DNA of 64,000 bases. Origin: Hymenobacter rigui (GTDB taxonomy: Bacteria > Bacteroidota > Bacteroidia > Cytophagales > Hymenobacteraceae). Positions within the stretch are counted from its first letter, which is position 1; every line of letters begins with the position of its first letter. The stretch spans positions 868,001 through 932,000 of the forward strand of contig NZ_RWIT01000001.1 of NCBI RefSeq assembly GCF_003944715.1, in the 5' to 3' direction. The notes under the pieces are model-generated. The model made no database searches and was not told where the DNA came from. It saw only the letters and a program-made list of their open reading frames with translations. The position numbers and the translations under genes are program-made. Below, one piece after another: positions 44,451 to 53,742 of this stretch.

Positions 44451-45158
44451 CTAATAGTAAGCTTCGGCGGCTTCCCAGTGGGCTATATCCGGCAGGGGAG
44501 CTTTGAAGCACATGGCTTCCTTGGTAACGGGGTGCTGAAACTCCAGCTGCCGGGCGTGCAGGGCAATGCTCACATCGGGGAGGGGAGCCAGGAAGCCGTA
44601 CTTCACGTCGCCGACGATGGGCGTACCGAGGCCGGAGCTAAGCTGCACCCGAATCTGGTGGGGACGGCCGGTAATGGGATTCACCTGCACCAGCCAGCGT
44701 GAGCCGGCTTGGCCCAGCACCTGGTAGTCCAGCTCCGATTTCAGACCCTGGCCGTGGCGCTCGGTATAGGCTTTGGTAGTGTTCCGGATGGGGTCTTTCA
44801 CCAGCCAGTGCGTGAGGTGGCCCTGGGCAGGAGCGGGGCATTTGCCAGTGAGGGCCCAGTAGGTTTTATGCACCTTATTGTCGCGGAACATCTCGTTGAG
44901 GCGGCTCAGGGCTTTGCTGGTTTTGGCCAGTGCCACCACGCCGCTCACGGGCCGGTCAAGGCGGTGCGCTACACCCACGAAGGCGGCACCGGGCTTCTTG
45001 TACTTAAAGCGCAGGTATTCCTCGGCTTTGGCCGAGAGGGGCTCGTCGCCGGTAGCGTCACCCTGCACCAGTAAACCAGCGGGCTTGTTGATGATGAGCA
45101 GATGGTTGTCTTCGAACAGGATTTCCCGTCCTTCAGCCCACAGATTTGGTCGGTTCAC
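44451..45158 (-). CDS. RluA-family pseudouridine synthase
   Basis: 235 residues. Catalytic Asp in AHRLDRPVSGVVALAKTS, then VNPITGRPHQIRVQL. There is no S4 domain, so it is of the short RluA/YabO class acting on rRNA or tRNA. Exact target unknown. Confidence 0.92.
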   Translation of the reverse strand: MNRPNLWAEGREILFEDNHLLIINKPAGLLVQGDATGDEPLSAKAEEYLRFKYKKPGAAFVGVAHRLDRPVSGVVALAKTSKALSRLNEMFRDNKVHKTYWALTGKCPAPAQGHLTHWLVKDPIRNTTKAYTERHGQGLKSELDYQVLGQAGSRWLVQVNPITGRPHQIRVQLSSGLGTPIVGDVKYGFLAPLPDVSIALHARQLEFQHPVTKEAMCFKAPLPDIAHWEAAEAYY

Positions 45159-45169
45159 TCTTTGAGAAA

Positions 45170-45282
45170 GAATTAAAAATTAAAAATTAAAAATTAAGAA
45201 TGGGGTGAAGCAAGCGGACTGTGAAGTTCGTGTTGCAAGTCCAGTAGCGTAATTTTTAATTTTTAATTCTTCATTTTTAATT
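45170..45282. repeat. Heptamer (AATTAAA) array with inverted copy
   Basis: Four tandem AATTAAA units at 45170-45200 and the complementary TTTTTAATT units at 45250-45282, flanking about 50 bases of unique sequence. It fills the gap between the RluA gene and panB and can fold into one long AT stem. Confidence 0.8.
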
Positions 45283-45285
45283 GGT

Positions 45286-46101
45286 TTAATACGCTTCTTC
45301 CGACGTGGGGAAGTCGCGGGCTTTTACGTCCTGAATATACCGTTGCACGGCATCGTGCATCAGGTCGCCCAGCTCGGCATAGCGGCGCAGGAAGCGGGGC
45401 TTGAACTCTTTGGTAATGCCCAGCATATCATGCACCACTAGCACCTGCCCGTCTACATCGGGGCCGGCCCCAATGCCAATAACCGGGATAGTCAGCTTCT
45501 CGGCTACCTGTTTGGCCAGAGACGACGGAATTTTTTCCAGCACCAGGGCAAAGCAGCCAATTTCCTGGAGTAGCAGCGCGTCCTCAATCAGCTTCTGCGC
45601 CTCGGCCTCTTCCTTGGCCCGCACCGTGTAAGTGCCAAATTTATAAATACTTTGGGGAGTAAGCCCCAAATGGCCCATTACGGGAATGCCGGCCGTCAGA
45701 ATGCGCGTGATGCTGTCTTTGATTTCGGCACCGCCTTCCAGCTTGATACCGTGTCCGCCTGATTCCTTCATGATGCGAATGGCGGAGCGCAGTGCCTCGG
45801 AGGAGTTGCCCTGATAGGAGCCGAACGGCATATCCACCACCACAAACGCCCGCTTCACAGCGCGCACCACGCTCTGAGCATGGTAAATCATCTGGTCGAG
45901 GGTAATAGGTAGGGTGGTTTCGTGGCCGGCCATGACGTTGGAAGCCGAGTCGCCGACCAGCAGTACATCCACGCCCGCGCCGTCCAGAATCTGCGCCATC
46001 GAGAAGTCGTAGGCGGTGAGCATGGAAATTTTTTCACCGCGCTGTTTCATGGCCAGCAGCTGGTGCGTGGTCACGAGTTTGACTTCTTTGTGCTGAGACA
46101 T
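45286..46101 (-). CDS. panB: 3-methyl-2-oxobutanoate hydroxymethyltransferase
   Basis: 271 residues from the ATG at 46101 ([20 protein letters not shown]). [42 protein letters not shown] and [14 protein letters not shown] are PanB motifs. It makes ketopantoate in the pantothenate/coenzyme A pathway. No other pan gene is in the window. Confidence 0.97.
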   Translation of the reverse strand: MSQHKEVKLVTTHQLLAMKQRGEKISMLTAYDFSMAQILDGAGVDVLLVGDSASNVMAGHETTLPITLDQMIYHAQSVVRAVKRAFVVVDMPFGSYQGNSSEALRSAIRIMKESGGHGIKLEGGAEIKDSITRILTAGIPVMGHLGLTPQSIYKFGTYTVRAKEEAEAQKLIEDALLLQEIGCFALVLEKIPSSLAKQVAEKLTIPVIGIGAGPDVDGQVLVVHDMLGITKEFKPRFLRRYAELGDLMHDAVQRYIQDVKARDFPTSEEAY

Positions 46102-46233
46102 AGAGGTAGGGAAAAGAAAGTAAAAGAAACCGGTGGCCATTGCCAGGGGCGGGGCAAAAGTGCCTAATTTCTTTTAATCGGCCGGGCCACCACGAGTATT
46201 TTGCCGGCTACGGGACCTGAGCAGCTACAGTGG

Positions 46234-49113
46234 CTAGTAGTTCAGGAAGGTGCGGTTGCGGCTCAGCTTCAGGCTCTGGAGCAGCGTCGATTTGGCGGCA
46301 ATAGTAACGAAATAGCCCCGTGTGGTGCCAAAGGGGCGCCAGTTGCCGTTGATCTGCCAGCAGTGCAGATCTTTGGTGAAGTCGAGCGAGGTGAAGGCCG
46401 GCGTACGGTTGATGAAGTCGTAGTTGGTGCTGAAGCCGAAGCGGAAGGTTTCGGTGAGCTTCACTGAGCCGTTCAGGTTGAGCGTAGCCGCCGTGTACGG
46501 CGACCTGCGGGGACGTGAGGTCAGCTCCGGCAACGGGCCTTGGTTGGCGTAGGAGGCCGTAAAGCTGGTATTCAGCTCCCACGGAATCGAGAAATCCACG
46601 TAATCCTCGTAGGGGTTTATCATGCGGGGAGAACCCAGCTGCGGGTCATTCACCGGAGCCGCATCCCGCTTGATGGTCGATTTTTTGGCTCCCTGCGCCG
46701 GGTTGAACTGATACGACAGCGAGGCATTGGCCGTGGAAAGGCGGGCAATCCGGATGTTATCCTGCTGCCAGAGGTATCTGTTAATCAGCGTGCCGGTGGA
46801 GTCGCGCTGGTAGAACTCGAAGTTGGCGTTCAGGGTCACGTTGAGCTTGCGGGCAACCTGCGTCCGGAACGTGGACGACAGCGGCGCCAGGTTCAGCCGG
46901 TCGGCCGCAAAGTTGTAGCCGGTGCTGAAGTCCAGCCCGTCAATCAGGCTTACTTTGTTGAAGGGCGTATTGCCGGTGGTGTCGTTGGAGTTGCGCACCT
47001 TCATTTCCACGGCATTCTGCAGCGAGAAGCTCAGCTGGCTGACGCGCGTGGCCGTGGGGTAGCCGTAGATGAATCCATTGTACTGGGGCAGCAGAAAGCC
47101 ATTGCCATTGGCAATATACGTCTCGCCCTCTTCGTATAGGCGGCCGGTGGCGGGGTCGCGCAGGCCGGGGGTAGCAATCCGCTCCAGCCCCGAATTTCTG
47201 GCCGAGCTGGTGGGTGTGTAGTTGTAGGTGAGGCTGGGCGTGATTTTGTGGCGCAGGGCCTGAATCTTGTGAGTGCCTTTGCGCACAAGGGTCCCATAGA
47301 GGTTGGTGCTCATGCTGGCCCCATAGGATACGGCGCTGAGACGGTTGAAGCTGACCGTGGTATCCACCCGAATGGCTTTGGCCGTTTCGTTATAAGAGTA
47401 GTCCAGCCGCTTGAAATACCAGATTTCGTTGTAGGTGACCGTGGGGCTGAAATTAAGGTGGGCAAAATTGAAGCTGCCCAGCGTAATGCCGAAATTATGG
47501 CGCATGCCCGTTTGAGAGTTACGCAGCAGCTTATCAATGTTCTTCAGCTTCACGGGCATAATCAGGGCCGTGCTGGAGCCACCCAGCAGCGGAATGGCGC
47601 CGCCGTTAATCTGGCGGGCGGCAATATTATTGGACAGTTTGTTCTGGAACGTCAGATCATAGGAGAAGGCCAGCTGCTCGTACGCCTTGCGGGGCTGAAT
47701 TTTCAGAATATCATACACGTACTGCCGGGCCAGCTGCGCCGACACGTCGGGCAGCGTGAAGTCCATGGTGCCGGTCTGGTTATTCTGGCTCTGGCTCAGG
47801 TTTACGCTGTAGTTGATGGGCGCGTACCGCAGCTGCTTGGAGTAGGTGATGGTGGACTGGAACGCGGAGCTGAGGTAATTCCGCACGTTGTAGGAGTTCT
47901 GGCGGAAATAGTTGTTGCTGCTCACGTTTACATTGGCCGAGAACCGGCCCCCGTTGGGACGAGGTACCGGCGTGTGGTTCCACATCAGGGCAAACGTGCG
48001 GGCCGAGCGGGGGACGTTGTACGCGGGATTGGTATTGGCGTCGGTAGTACCCAGCAGGCGCTCCGTGGGCTGGGAGCTGTAATTAAACGTGAACAGGCCC
48101 TGGTAGCGGTACCGGGTGATATACTGCATTTCGGCGGTGCCGCGCCAGCCCCCGAACCGGTCGGCGTTGCCGGAGTAGATGTCGCCGGTGAGGCGCACGC
48201 CGATGTGTTCATTGGCGGCCCAGTAGTAGCCCCCGTTGCGCAGGAAAAAGCCCCGGTCGGCGGCCTGTCCGAACGTGGGAATAATCAGGCCGGAGGAGCG
48301 GCGCTTGTTTTTAGGCGAGGGGAAATACCCGAACAGAAAGCCCAGCGGCGTCGGAATATCCCCGATAACCAGATTGAAAGGTCCCGTAACCACGCTCTGG
48401 CCCGGTATCACCTTCATCTTGCTGGCGTTGATGTAGAAGTGTGGATGCTCCAGGTTACAGGTGGTGTAGCGCCCGTGCACCCCGAACATTTCGTTCAGCT
48501 CGTTCTTCTTGATGGTTTCGGCGTGGATGTACCCTTCGCCCTGCTGCGTAACCACATCGGTAATGCGGCCCCGCTTGCTCTTGATGTTGTAGTCGATGCG
48601 GCCGGCCTGGTACGTGGTGCCGCCCTGCACAAATACCGGCTTGTCCTGCACGCGGCCGGTAGAGTCGGCGGCGCCCTCGGCCGTAACCAGGTTCTTGCTG
48701 TAGTCCACGGTAATCAGCGCGGCTTTCAGGTTCATCTCGCCGTAGTCCACGTTGGCTTTGTCGTAGAGAATGGCGCGCTTGTTCTGCACCTCAAACCGGA
48801 TGGAGTCCTGGGCCTTGTACTTCACCGTACTTTCCACCGCGCCTTTCCGGCCGGCGGCCACCCGCATGGTGTCGGGCGTGCCCGATACCTGCAGGCCCGT
48901 AGTATCGCGCACCGGGCCGGCGGGGGGCGGGTTCAGAATTTTGGGCGCCGTGGTCCGCACATCGGCGGGCACGTTGGTAGTGCTCGGGCGCTGCTGGGCA
49001 ACGGCCGGCACAAGCAGGCCCAGGCTCAGCACCAGCGTGAGCAGGCCGGAGAGCCGCCGCAGCGGCCATAACACACGCAATACAGTAGGGAACACAGGCG
49101 CGAATGAGGCCAC
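46234..49113 (-). CDS. lptD: LPS-assembly outer-membrane protein LptD
   Basis: 959 residues if started at the GTG at 49113; the longer frame to 49170 would begin upstream of the promoter. Signal peptide (LLTLVLSLGLLVPAVAQ), a jellyroll OstA-like domain (about 85-260, with AKNLVTAEGAADSTGRVQ-like strands) and a long C-terminal beta-barrel rich in alternating hydrophobic/Asn strands. The family inserts lipopolysaccharide into the outer leaflet. Divergent from the amidase-MCE pair, an arrangement common in Bacteroidota. Confidence 0.88.
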   Translation of the reverse strand: MASFAPVFPTVLRVLWPLRRLSGLLTLVLSLGLLVPAVAQQRPSTTNVPADVRTTAPKILNPPPAGPVRDTTGLQVSGTPDTMRVAAGRKGAVESTVKYKAQDSIRFEVQNKRAILYDKANVDYGEMNLKAALITVDYSKNLVTAEGAADSTGRVQDKPVFVQGGTTYQAGRIDYNIKSKRGRITDVVTQQGEGYIHAETIKKNELNEMFGVHGRYTTCNLEHPHFYINASKMKVIPGQSVVTGPFNLVIGDIPTPLGFLFGYFPSPKNKRRSSGLIIPTFGQAADRGFFLRNGGYYWAANEHIGVRLTGDIYSGNADRFGGWRGTAEMQYITRYRYQGLFTFNYSSQPTERLLGTTDANTNPAYNVPRSARTFALMWNHTPVPRPNGGRFSANVNVSSNNYFRQNSYNVRNYLSSAFQSTITYSKQLRYAPINYSVNLSQSQNNQTGTMDFTLPDVSAQLARQYVYDILKIQPRKAYEQLAFSYDLTFQNKLSNNIAARQINGGAIPLLGGSSTALIMPVKLKNIDKLLRNSQTGMRHNFGITLGSFNFAHLNFSPTVTYNEIWYFKRLDYSYNETAKAIRVDTTVSFNRLSAVSYGASMSTNLYGTLVRKGTHKIQALRHKITPSLTYNYTPTSSARNSGLERIATPGLRDPATGRLYEEGETYIANGNGFLLPQYNGFIYGYPTATRVSQLSFSLQNAVEMKVRNSNDTTGNTPFNKVSLIDGLDFSTGYNFAADRLNLAPLSSTFRTQVARKLNVTLNANFEFYQRDSTGTLINRYLWQQDNIRIARLSTANASLSYQFNPAQGAKKSTIKRDAAPVNDPQLGSPRMINPYEDYVDFSIPWELNTSFTASYANQGPLPELTSRPRRSPYTAATLNLNGSVKLTETFRFGFSTNYDFINRTPAFTSLDFTKDLHCWQINGNWRPFGTTRGYFVTIAAKSTLLQSLKLSRNRTFLNY

Positions 49114-49145
49114 GTAGTTTTTATCGTTTATTTTGTGGCGGTTTG

Positions 49146-49153
49146 CAAAGGTA
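49146..49153 (-). promoter_or_regulatory. Candidate -7 box of lptD
   Basis: TACCTTTG on the minus strand; the transcript would start near 49138, which favours the GTG at 49113 as the lptD start. Confidence 0.55.
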
Positions 49154-49182
49154 GCGGGTCGCTGCCCCAACTAACGAACTCC

Positions 49183-49992
49183 GTGCGGAATATTGTCGCT
49201 CTGGGCATGGCGGCCCTGTTTTCCCTCGCCGGTTTTGCTTTTCCTCAGCATTCGGAGCCTACTGCGGCGCCGTCGCCGGTGCGGTATCGGCTGCGTACGG
49301 TGGTGCTGGATGCGGGGCATGGGGGCAAGGATAGAGGCTGCGCCGGCGTAAAAGCCCGCGAAGCCGATGTGGCGCTAAAAATAATTCTGGCTCTGGGCCG
49401 GCAGATAGAAGAGAACATGCCGGACGTAAAGGTTGTATACACCCGCAAAACCGACGTGTTTGTGGAGCTGGCCGACCGGGCGGGTATTGCGAATAAGAAC
49501 AACGCCGATCTGTTCATTTCAGTACACTGCAACGCCTCCGCCGCGGCTGCCAACGGTACCGAGGTCTGGACGATGGGCCCGCACAAGACCGATGCCAACC
49601 TGGCGGTGGCCAAGCGCGAAAACTCGGTAATTCTACAGGAAGACAACTATAAGGAGCGCTATAACGGCTTCGATCCGACTTCGCCCCAGAGCCATATTCT
49701 GTTTTCGCTCTACCAGAGCGCCCATATGGTAAACAGTATCCGGTTTGCCCAGAAGGTGGACCGGCAGTTCCGCACTACCGTGGGCCGGCCCTCCCGTGGA
49801 GTAAAGCAGGCGGGCTTTCTGGTGCTCTGGAAATCCACCATGCCGGCCGTACTCATCGAGTCGGGCTTTCTTACCAACCGGCAGGAAGAACTGTATCTGA
49901 ACGATAAGGACAATCAGACGTATATGGCCTCGGGCATCTACCGGGCCTTCCGCGACTATAAAAACGAGCTGGAAGCCGCCTCGGGTGAGTAA
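49183..49992 (+). CDS. N-acetylmuramoyl-L-alanine amidase
   Basis: 269 residues from the GTG at 49183, which gives MRNIVALGMAALFSLAGFAF, a signal peptide. Amidase_3 zinc site: VVLDAGHGGKDRGCAG, the Glu in AREADVALKI, SVHCNA and the catalytic Glu in VLIESGFLTN. It cleaves stem peptides from peptidoglycan in the periplasm. 65 bases before the MCE gene. Confidence 0.93.
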   Translation: MRNIVALGMAALFSLAGFAFPQHSEPTAAPSPVRYRLRTVVLDAGHGGKDRGCAGVKAREADVALKIILALGRQIEENMPDVKVVYTRKTDVFVELADRAGIANKNNADLFISVHCNASAAAANGTEVWTMGPHKTDANLAVAKRENSVILQEDNYKERYNGFDPTSPQSHILFSLYQSAHMVNSIRFAQKVDRQFRTTVGRPSRGVKQAGFLVLWKSTMPAVLIESGFLTNRQEELYLNDKDNQTYMASGIYRAFRDYKNELEAASGE

Positions 49993-50057
49993 CCCTGCCG
50001 GGCCGTGCAACCCGGCCCCAGCCTCCTGACTCTCCCTCCAACCAACCGCTGACCACC

Positions 50058-51059
50058 GTGTCGAAAGAAATTAAAGTAGCCCTGCTGGGTATTGTGGCCA
50101 TTGCCCTGCTCATCGTGGGCTTTCAATTCCTCAAAGGAAGCAACCTGCTGTCCTCGGACCGCACCTACTACGCCAAGTACGACAACGTGGACGGCCTGAA
50201 CGTGGGCAACCCCGTAATTCTGAACGGTATCAAGGTAGGTCAGGTAAAGGAAATGACGCTGGTGCCGGAAGAGGGCAACCGCGTGAAAGTGGCCGTGGAG
50301 CTGCAGAAAGGCGTGACCGTGGGTGACTCCACGGTGGCCAGCCTGAGCGGCTCGCTGCTGGGCTCGAAAACCATTACCCTGTTTCTGGGTAAAGACAGCA
50401 AGGTGTACGACGGGGGCCAGGAGCTGAAGTCCTACACCGTAGCCAGCATTACCGATGCCTTCCAGGCTAAGGCCCTGCCCGTGCTGGGTACCGTCGATTC
50501 AACCCTGATTAAGGTAAACGGCTTCCTAAATAAAGACGCCCGCGTGAGCCTGCAGGCCACGCTGCTCAATGCCCAGGGCAGCACCGAGGCCCTGAAAAAC
50601 CTGCTGCTGATGAACCAGCGGAACATCAACCAGATTACTACCAATATGGCCCGCCTGACCTCGGAGCTGAATAAAACCAGCGCCAAGTTCGACCGGATTG
50701 CCAGCAACTTCTCCACGCTCAGCGACTCGCTTAAGGGGGCCCCGGTCGGCCCGGCCATGCGCAAGCTCAACGCCACCATGGGCGAGGCTCAGCAAACCAT
50801 GACCACGCTCAACCGGTCCCTTTCGGACCAGCAGGGCTCCCTGGGCAAGCTCCTGCGCGACTCCACGCTGTATAACAACCTCAACGCCACCGCCGCCAGC
50901 TCCAACGCGCTGCTGCAGGATCTGAAGGCTAACCCCAAAAACTACGTGCATTTCTCGGTGTTCGGGGGCGGAGGTAAAGCCAAAAAGGAAACCGAAACCA
51001 CGACCGTGAAACCTAACGGCACCACCACCGAAACTGAAGTGAAAACCACCGTGAAGTAG
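50058..51059 (+). CDS. MCE/MlaD-family lipid transport protein
   Basis: 333 residues starting at GTG 50058. One N-terminal membrane helix (VALLGIVAIALLIVGFQFL), an MCE domain (about 35-115, YDNVDGLNVGNPVILNGIKV), then helical coiled-coil regions and a Lys/Thr-rich tail. MCE proteins form hexameric rings that carry lipids between membranes. The permease and ATPase partners are not in the window. Confidence 0.92.
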   Translation: MSKEIKVALLGIVAIALLIVGFQFLKGSNLLSSDRTYYAKYDNVDGLNVGNPVILNGIKVGQVKEMTLVPEEGNRVKVAVELQKGVTVGDSTVASLSGSLLGSKTITLFLGKDSKVYDGGQELKSYTVASITDAFQAKALPVLGTVDSTLIKVNGFLNKDARVSLQATLLNAQGSTEALKNLLLMNQRNINQITTNMARLTSELNKTSAKFDRIASNFSTLSDSLKGAPVGPAMRKLNATMGEAQQTMTTLNRSLSDQQGSLGKLLRDSTLYNNLNATAASSNALLQDLKANPKNYVHFSVFGGGGKAKKETETTTVKPNGTTTETEVKTTVK

Positions 51060-51085
51060 GTGTCTGCCACAAACAGCAATCCTCT

Positions 51086-51093
51086 TACCTTTG
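51086..51093 (+). promoter_or_regulatory. Candidate -7 box immediately before a terminator
   Basis: TACCTTTG, exact match, touching the next hairpin (51094-51124). If active, transcripts would start within the hairpin and run to the carboxylase gene. Confidence 0.4.
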
Positions 51094-51124
51094 AATCCGC
51101 CCTGCGAGGGGCGGATTTTTTTTG
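51094..51124 (+). terminator. Terminator of the amidase-MCE operon
   Basis: AATCCGCCC / GGGCGGATT arms, loop TGCGAG, then eight T. Confidence 0.88.
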
Positions 51125-51138
51125 CTCTTCTACCCAAA

Positions 51139-51232
51139 GGTGGAATAGTGAAATTGCGAAATAGTGAGTTTGACGGGCTTATGGCTTGCTCGGAACGCCA
51201 AACTCGCCATTTCACCACTTCACTATCTCACC
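51139..51232. repeat. Imperfect inverted repeat, 'CACCATTTCACC' family
   Basis: About 37-base imperfect arms (left GGTGGAATAGTGAAATTGCG..., right ...CATTTCACCACTTCACTATC) in the leader of the carboxylase gene. A half copy of the same sequence lies at 63085-63122. Confidence 0.65.
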
Positions 51233-51255
51233 GCTCCCACCCATTCCCACCCCCA

Positions 51256-52884
51256 ATGAACCTCGAATTCAACAAGAACGAAGACAGCATCAAGCAACTC
51301 AACTTCCAGCTGAAAAAGCGGCTGGAGAAAGTGGCCCTCGGTGGCGGCGAGAAGCGCATTGCGGCCCACAAAGCCAAGGGCAAGCTCACGGCCCGGGAGC
51401 GGATTGAGTACCTGCTCGACAAGGGCACCGAAACCGTGGAAATCGGGGCGTTTGCCGGGGAGGGGATGTACAAGGAGGAAGGCGGCTGCCCTGGCGGCGG
51501 CGTGGTGGTGGTGATTGGCTGGGTGCAGGGCCGGCAGTGCGTGGTAGTAGCCAACGACGCCACGGTGAAGGCTGGGGCCTGGTTCCCGATTACCGCCAAA
51601 AAGAACCTGCGGGCCCAGGAAATCAGCATCGAAAACAAGCTGCCCATCATTTACCTCGTCGATTCGGCGGGCGTGTACCTGCCGATGCAGGACGAAATCT
51701 TTCCGGATAAGGAGCATTTCGGCCGCATCTTCCGCAACAACGCCGTGATGAGCAGCATGGGTATTGTGCAGCTGGCTGCCATTATGGGCCCCTGCGTTGC
51801 CGGCGGGGCCTACCTGCCCATTATGTCCGACGAGGCCATGATTGTGGACGGCACCGGCTCGGTGTTCCTGGCGGGCTCCTACCTGGTGAAGTCGGCCATT
51901 GGCGAATCCATCGACAACGAAACGCTGGGCGGGGCTACCACCCACTCCGAAATTTCGGGCGTGACAGATTACAAATTTGCCAACGACGAAGAGTGCCTCG
52001 ACCACATCCGCAACATCTTCGATAAGATGGGCGGGCAGGCCACGGCCGGCTTCTCACGTAAAGCACCCCAGGCCCCGGCCCAGGATGAGAAGGAAATCTA
52101 CGGCCTGCTGCCCGCCGACCGCGCCAAGCCCTACGATATGATGGACATCATCAACCGCTTGGTCGATAACTCCGAGTTCGAGCCCTACAAGGACCTCTAC
52201 GGCCAGAGCCTGATTTGCGGGCTGGCGCGCATTGATGGCTGGGCCGTGGGCATTGTGGCCAACCAGCGCAAAATCGTGAAGACCAAAAAGGGCGCCATGC
52301 AGATGGGCGGCGTTATCTACTCCGATTCGGCCGACAAGGCCGCGCGCTTCATCATGAACTGCAACCAGAAGAAGATTCCGCTGGTGTTCCTGCACGACGT
52401 GTCGGGCTTTATGGTTGGCTCGCAATCAGAGCACGGCGGCATCATCAAGGACGGGGCGAAGATGGTGAATGCCATGGCCAACTCCGTGGTGCCGAAGTTC
52501 TCCGTCATCGTGGGCAACAGCTACGGGGCCGGCAACTACGCCATGTGCGGCAAAGCCTACGACCCCCGCCTGATTGTGGCCTGGCCCACCGCCCAACTAG
52601 CCGTGATGAGCGGGGCCGCCGCCGCCAACACGCTCCTGCAGATTCAGGTAGCCGCCGCCGAGGGCAAGGGCGAAAAGCTGACGGACGAAGCCAAAAAGGA
52701 AATGTTCGACAACATCAAGGCCCGCTACGACGAGCAACTCTCGCCCTACTACGCGGCAGCACGCCTCTGGGTCGATGCTATCATTGACCCGCTGGAAACC
52801 CGCAAAGTCATCTCCCAGGGCATCAGCATGGCCAACCACGCGCCGATTGAAAAGGCCTATAACGTGGGCGTGATTCAGGTGTGA
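51256..52884 (+). CDS. Acyl-CoA carboxylase beta (carboxyltransferase) subunit
   Basis: 542 residues from the ATG at 51256; the longer frame runs through the repeat. Carboxyltransferase domains: KLTARERIEYLLDKGT, VVANDATVKAGAWFPIT, LVDSAGVYLPMQDEIFPD, ATTHSEISGVTDY, HDVSGFMVGSQSEHGG and NSYGAGNYAMCGKAYDPR. It transfers carboxyl from biotin to propionyl-, acetyl- or methylcrotonyl-CoA; the propionyl/methylcrotonyl types are nearest in size. No biotin subunit in the window. Confidence 0.95.
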   Translation: MNLEFNKNEDSIKQLNFQLKKRLEKVALGGGEKRIAAHKAKGKLTARERIEYLLDKGTETVEIGAFAGEGMYKEEGGCPGGGVVVVIGWVQGRQCVVVANDATVKAGAWFPITAKKNLRAQEISIENKLPIIYLVDSAGVYLPMQDEIFPDKEHFGRIFRNNAVMSSMGIVQLAAIMGPCVAGGAYLPIMSDEAMIVDGTGSVFLAGSYLVKSAIGESIDNETLGGATTHSEISGVTDYKFANDEECLDHIRNIFDKMGGQATAGFSRKAPQAPAQDEKEIYGLLPADRAKPYDMMDIINRLVDNSEFEPYKDLYGQSLICGLARIDGWAVGIVANQRKIVKTKKGAMQMGGVIYSDSADKAARFIMNCNQKKIPLVFLHDVSGFMVGSQSEHGGIIKDGAKMVNAMANSVVPKFSVIVGNSYGAGNYAMCGKAYDPRLIVAWPTAQLAVMSGAAAANTLLQIQVAAAEGKGEKLTDEAKKEMFDNIKARYDEQLSPYYAAARLWVDAIIDPLETRKVISQGISMANHAPIEKAYNVGVIQV

Positions 52885-53378
52885 TGACAATTCTGCTGGA
52901 GAATCCACCGCAGTTTAGGTGGCAGACCGATTTAGGTCGGCTACTACCTGCTCTTCGTCCGCAGGTTGAAGAACTAAGTTGGATTATTTCTAACCTGCAG
53001 TGCTTGCACCTTGGAGAGAATATACCAATGGTTGCCGGGTGGGAAGACCAGATGAAGCATTATTACTCATATGCAGTAGTACCTGGTAAAACGCTATATG
53101 AAGCTATGGTAGGTAAGGACATTCAGGTAGTATGGGGCGTCTTCTGCGGTGTATCAGGTGAGGTTCCTAATCTGTCGAATGAAGAGGTGCCTTACGCTGA
53201 TGGAAACGGGGAACTGTGGACTAAGCCAGAGTCATTCCAATTGGCCGCCTCTGAAATAGAAGTAGTGTGCTTTGATAGTGACATCACTTTGATAAAGTTT
53301 AGAGATGAAAAGCTCGGTTATCGATTCTTGGAGGTGTTTCCTGACGGACAAATCTTGCGAAACCTGCTAGACGCATAG
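52884..53378 (+). CDS. Low-GC gene of unknown function
   Basis: 164 residues from the ATG at 52884, which overlaps the carboxylase stop as TGATG; a GTG one codon earlier is possible. Small soluble alpha/beta protein (FRWQTDLGRLLPALRPQVEE, VVWGVFCGVSGEVPNLSNEE). Codon choice is clearly more AT-rich than that of its neighbours, which suggests recent arrival. The size and composition resemble immunity/SMI1-like proteins, but no family motif was recognised. Confidence 0.7.
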   Translation: MTILLENPPQFRWQTDLGRLLPALRPQVEELSWIISNLQCLHLGENIPMVAGWEDQMKHYYSYAVVPGKTLYEAMVGKDIQVVWGVFCGVSGEVPNLSNEEVPYADGNGELWTKPESFQLAASEIEVVCFDSDITLIKFRDEKLGYRFLEVFPDGQILRNLLDA

Positions 53379-53415
53379 AACCAAATACCATCTTTGCGCT
53401 GTGCTCGTTAATCCT

Positions 53416-53448
53416 CGGCCCGCCGCTACCATCTGGTACGGCGGGCCG
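53416..53448 (+). terminator. Terminator-like hairpin
   Basis: CGGCCCGCCGCTACCA / TGGTACGGCGGGCCG arms (one bulged C) with a 2-base loop, 38 bases after the stop at 53378; weak T run. Confidence 0.6.
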
Positions 53449-53742
53449 TTGCATTTGTGAGAAAGCACCAGTGCTTGAATACAGTAATTCATGACTTATC
53501 CGGCTAACGGGAGTCTGGCATGCCTCTTCCCGGAGCTTGTGTTTTAGGTAGTTTTGAGTAGAGTAGGCAGGTTTGAAAAAAGGTAACAGTCGGGTGATAC
53601 ACTGCCGTGCTCTTTGAAATAATGGGTTGTTAAAAGGTATTTAAAGTATTTTTTTTATAAATATTTATATAGATTGACTTGCCGATAACTGACCCACAGC
53701 CTATCGGGCGTGTCTCATTTTTTCATTTTCTATCCCATTAGC
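53449..53742. other. AT-rich leader of the curlin-like gene
   Basis: About 290 bases with a strongly AT-rich centre (53620-53680, long A and T runs). It must hold the promoter of the curlin-like gene, but no exact -7 box was found. Confidence 0.45.

Noticed and set aside
45170..45282. CRISPR-like array
   Set aside because: The units are 7 bases long with no spacers, and the second block is inverted rather than direct.
47248..49071. 607-residue plus-strand frame inside lptD
   Set aside because: It is opposite the lptD barrel and shows the same antisense composition; no motif, and the minus frame has signal peptide and promoter.
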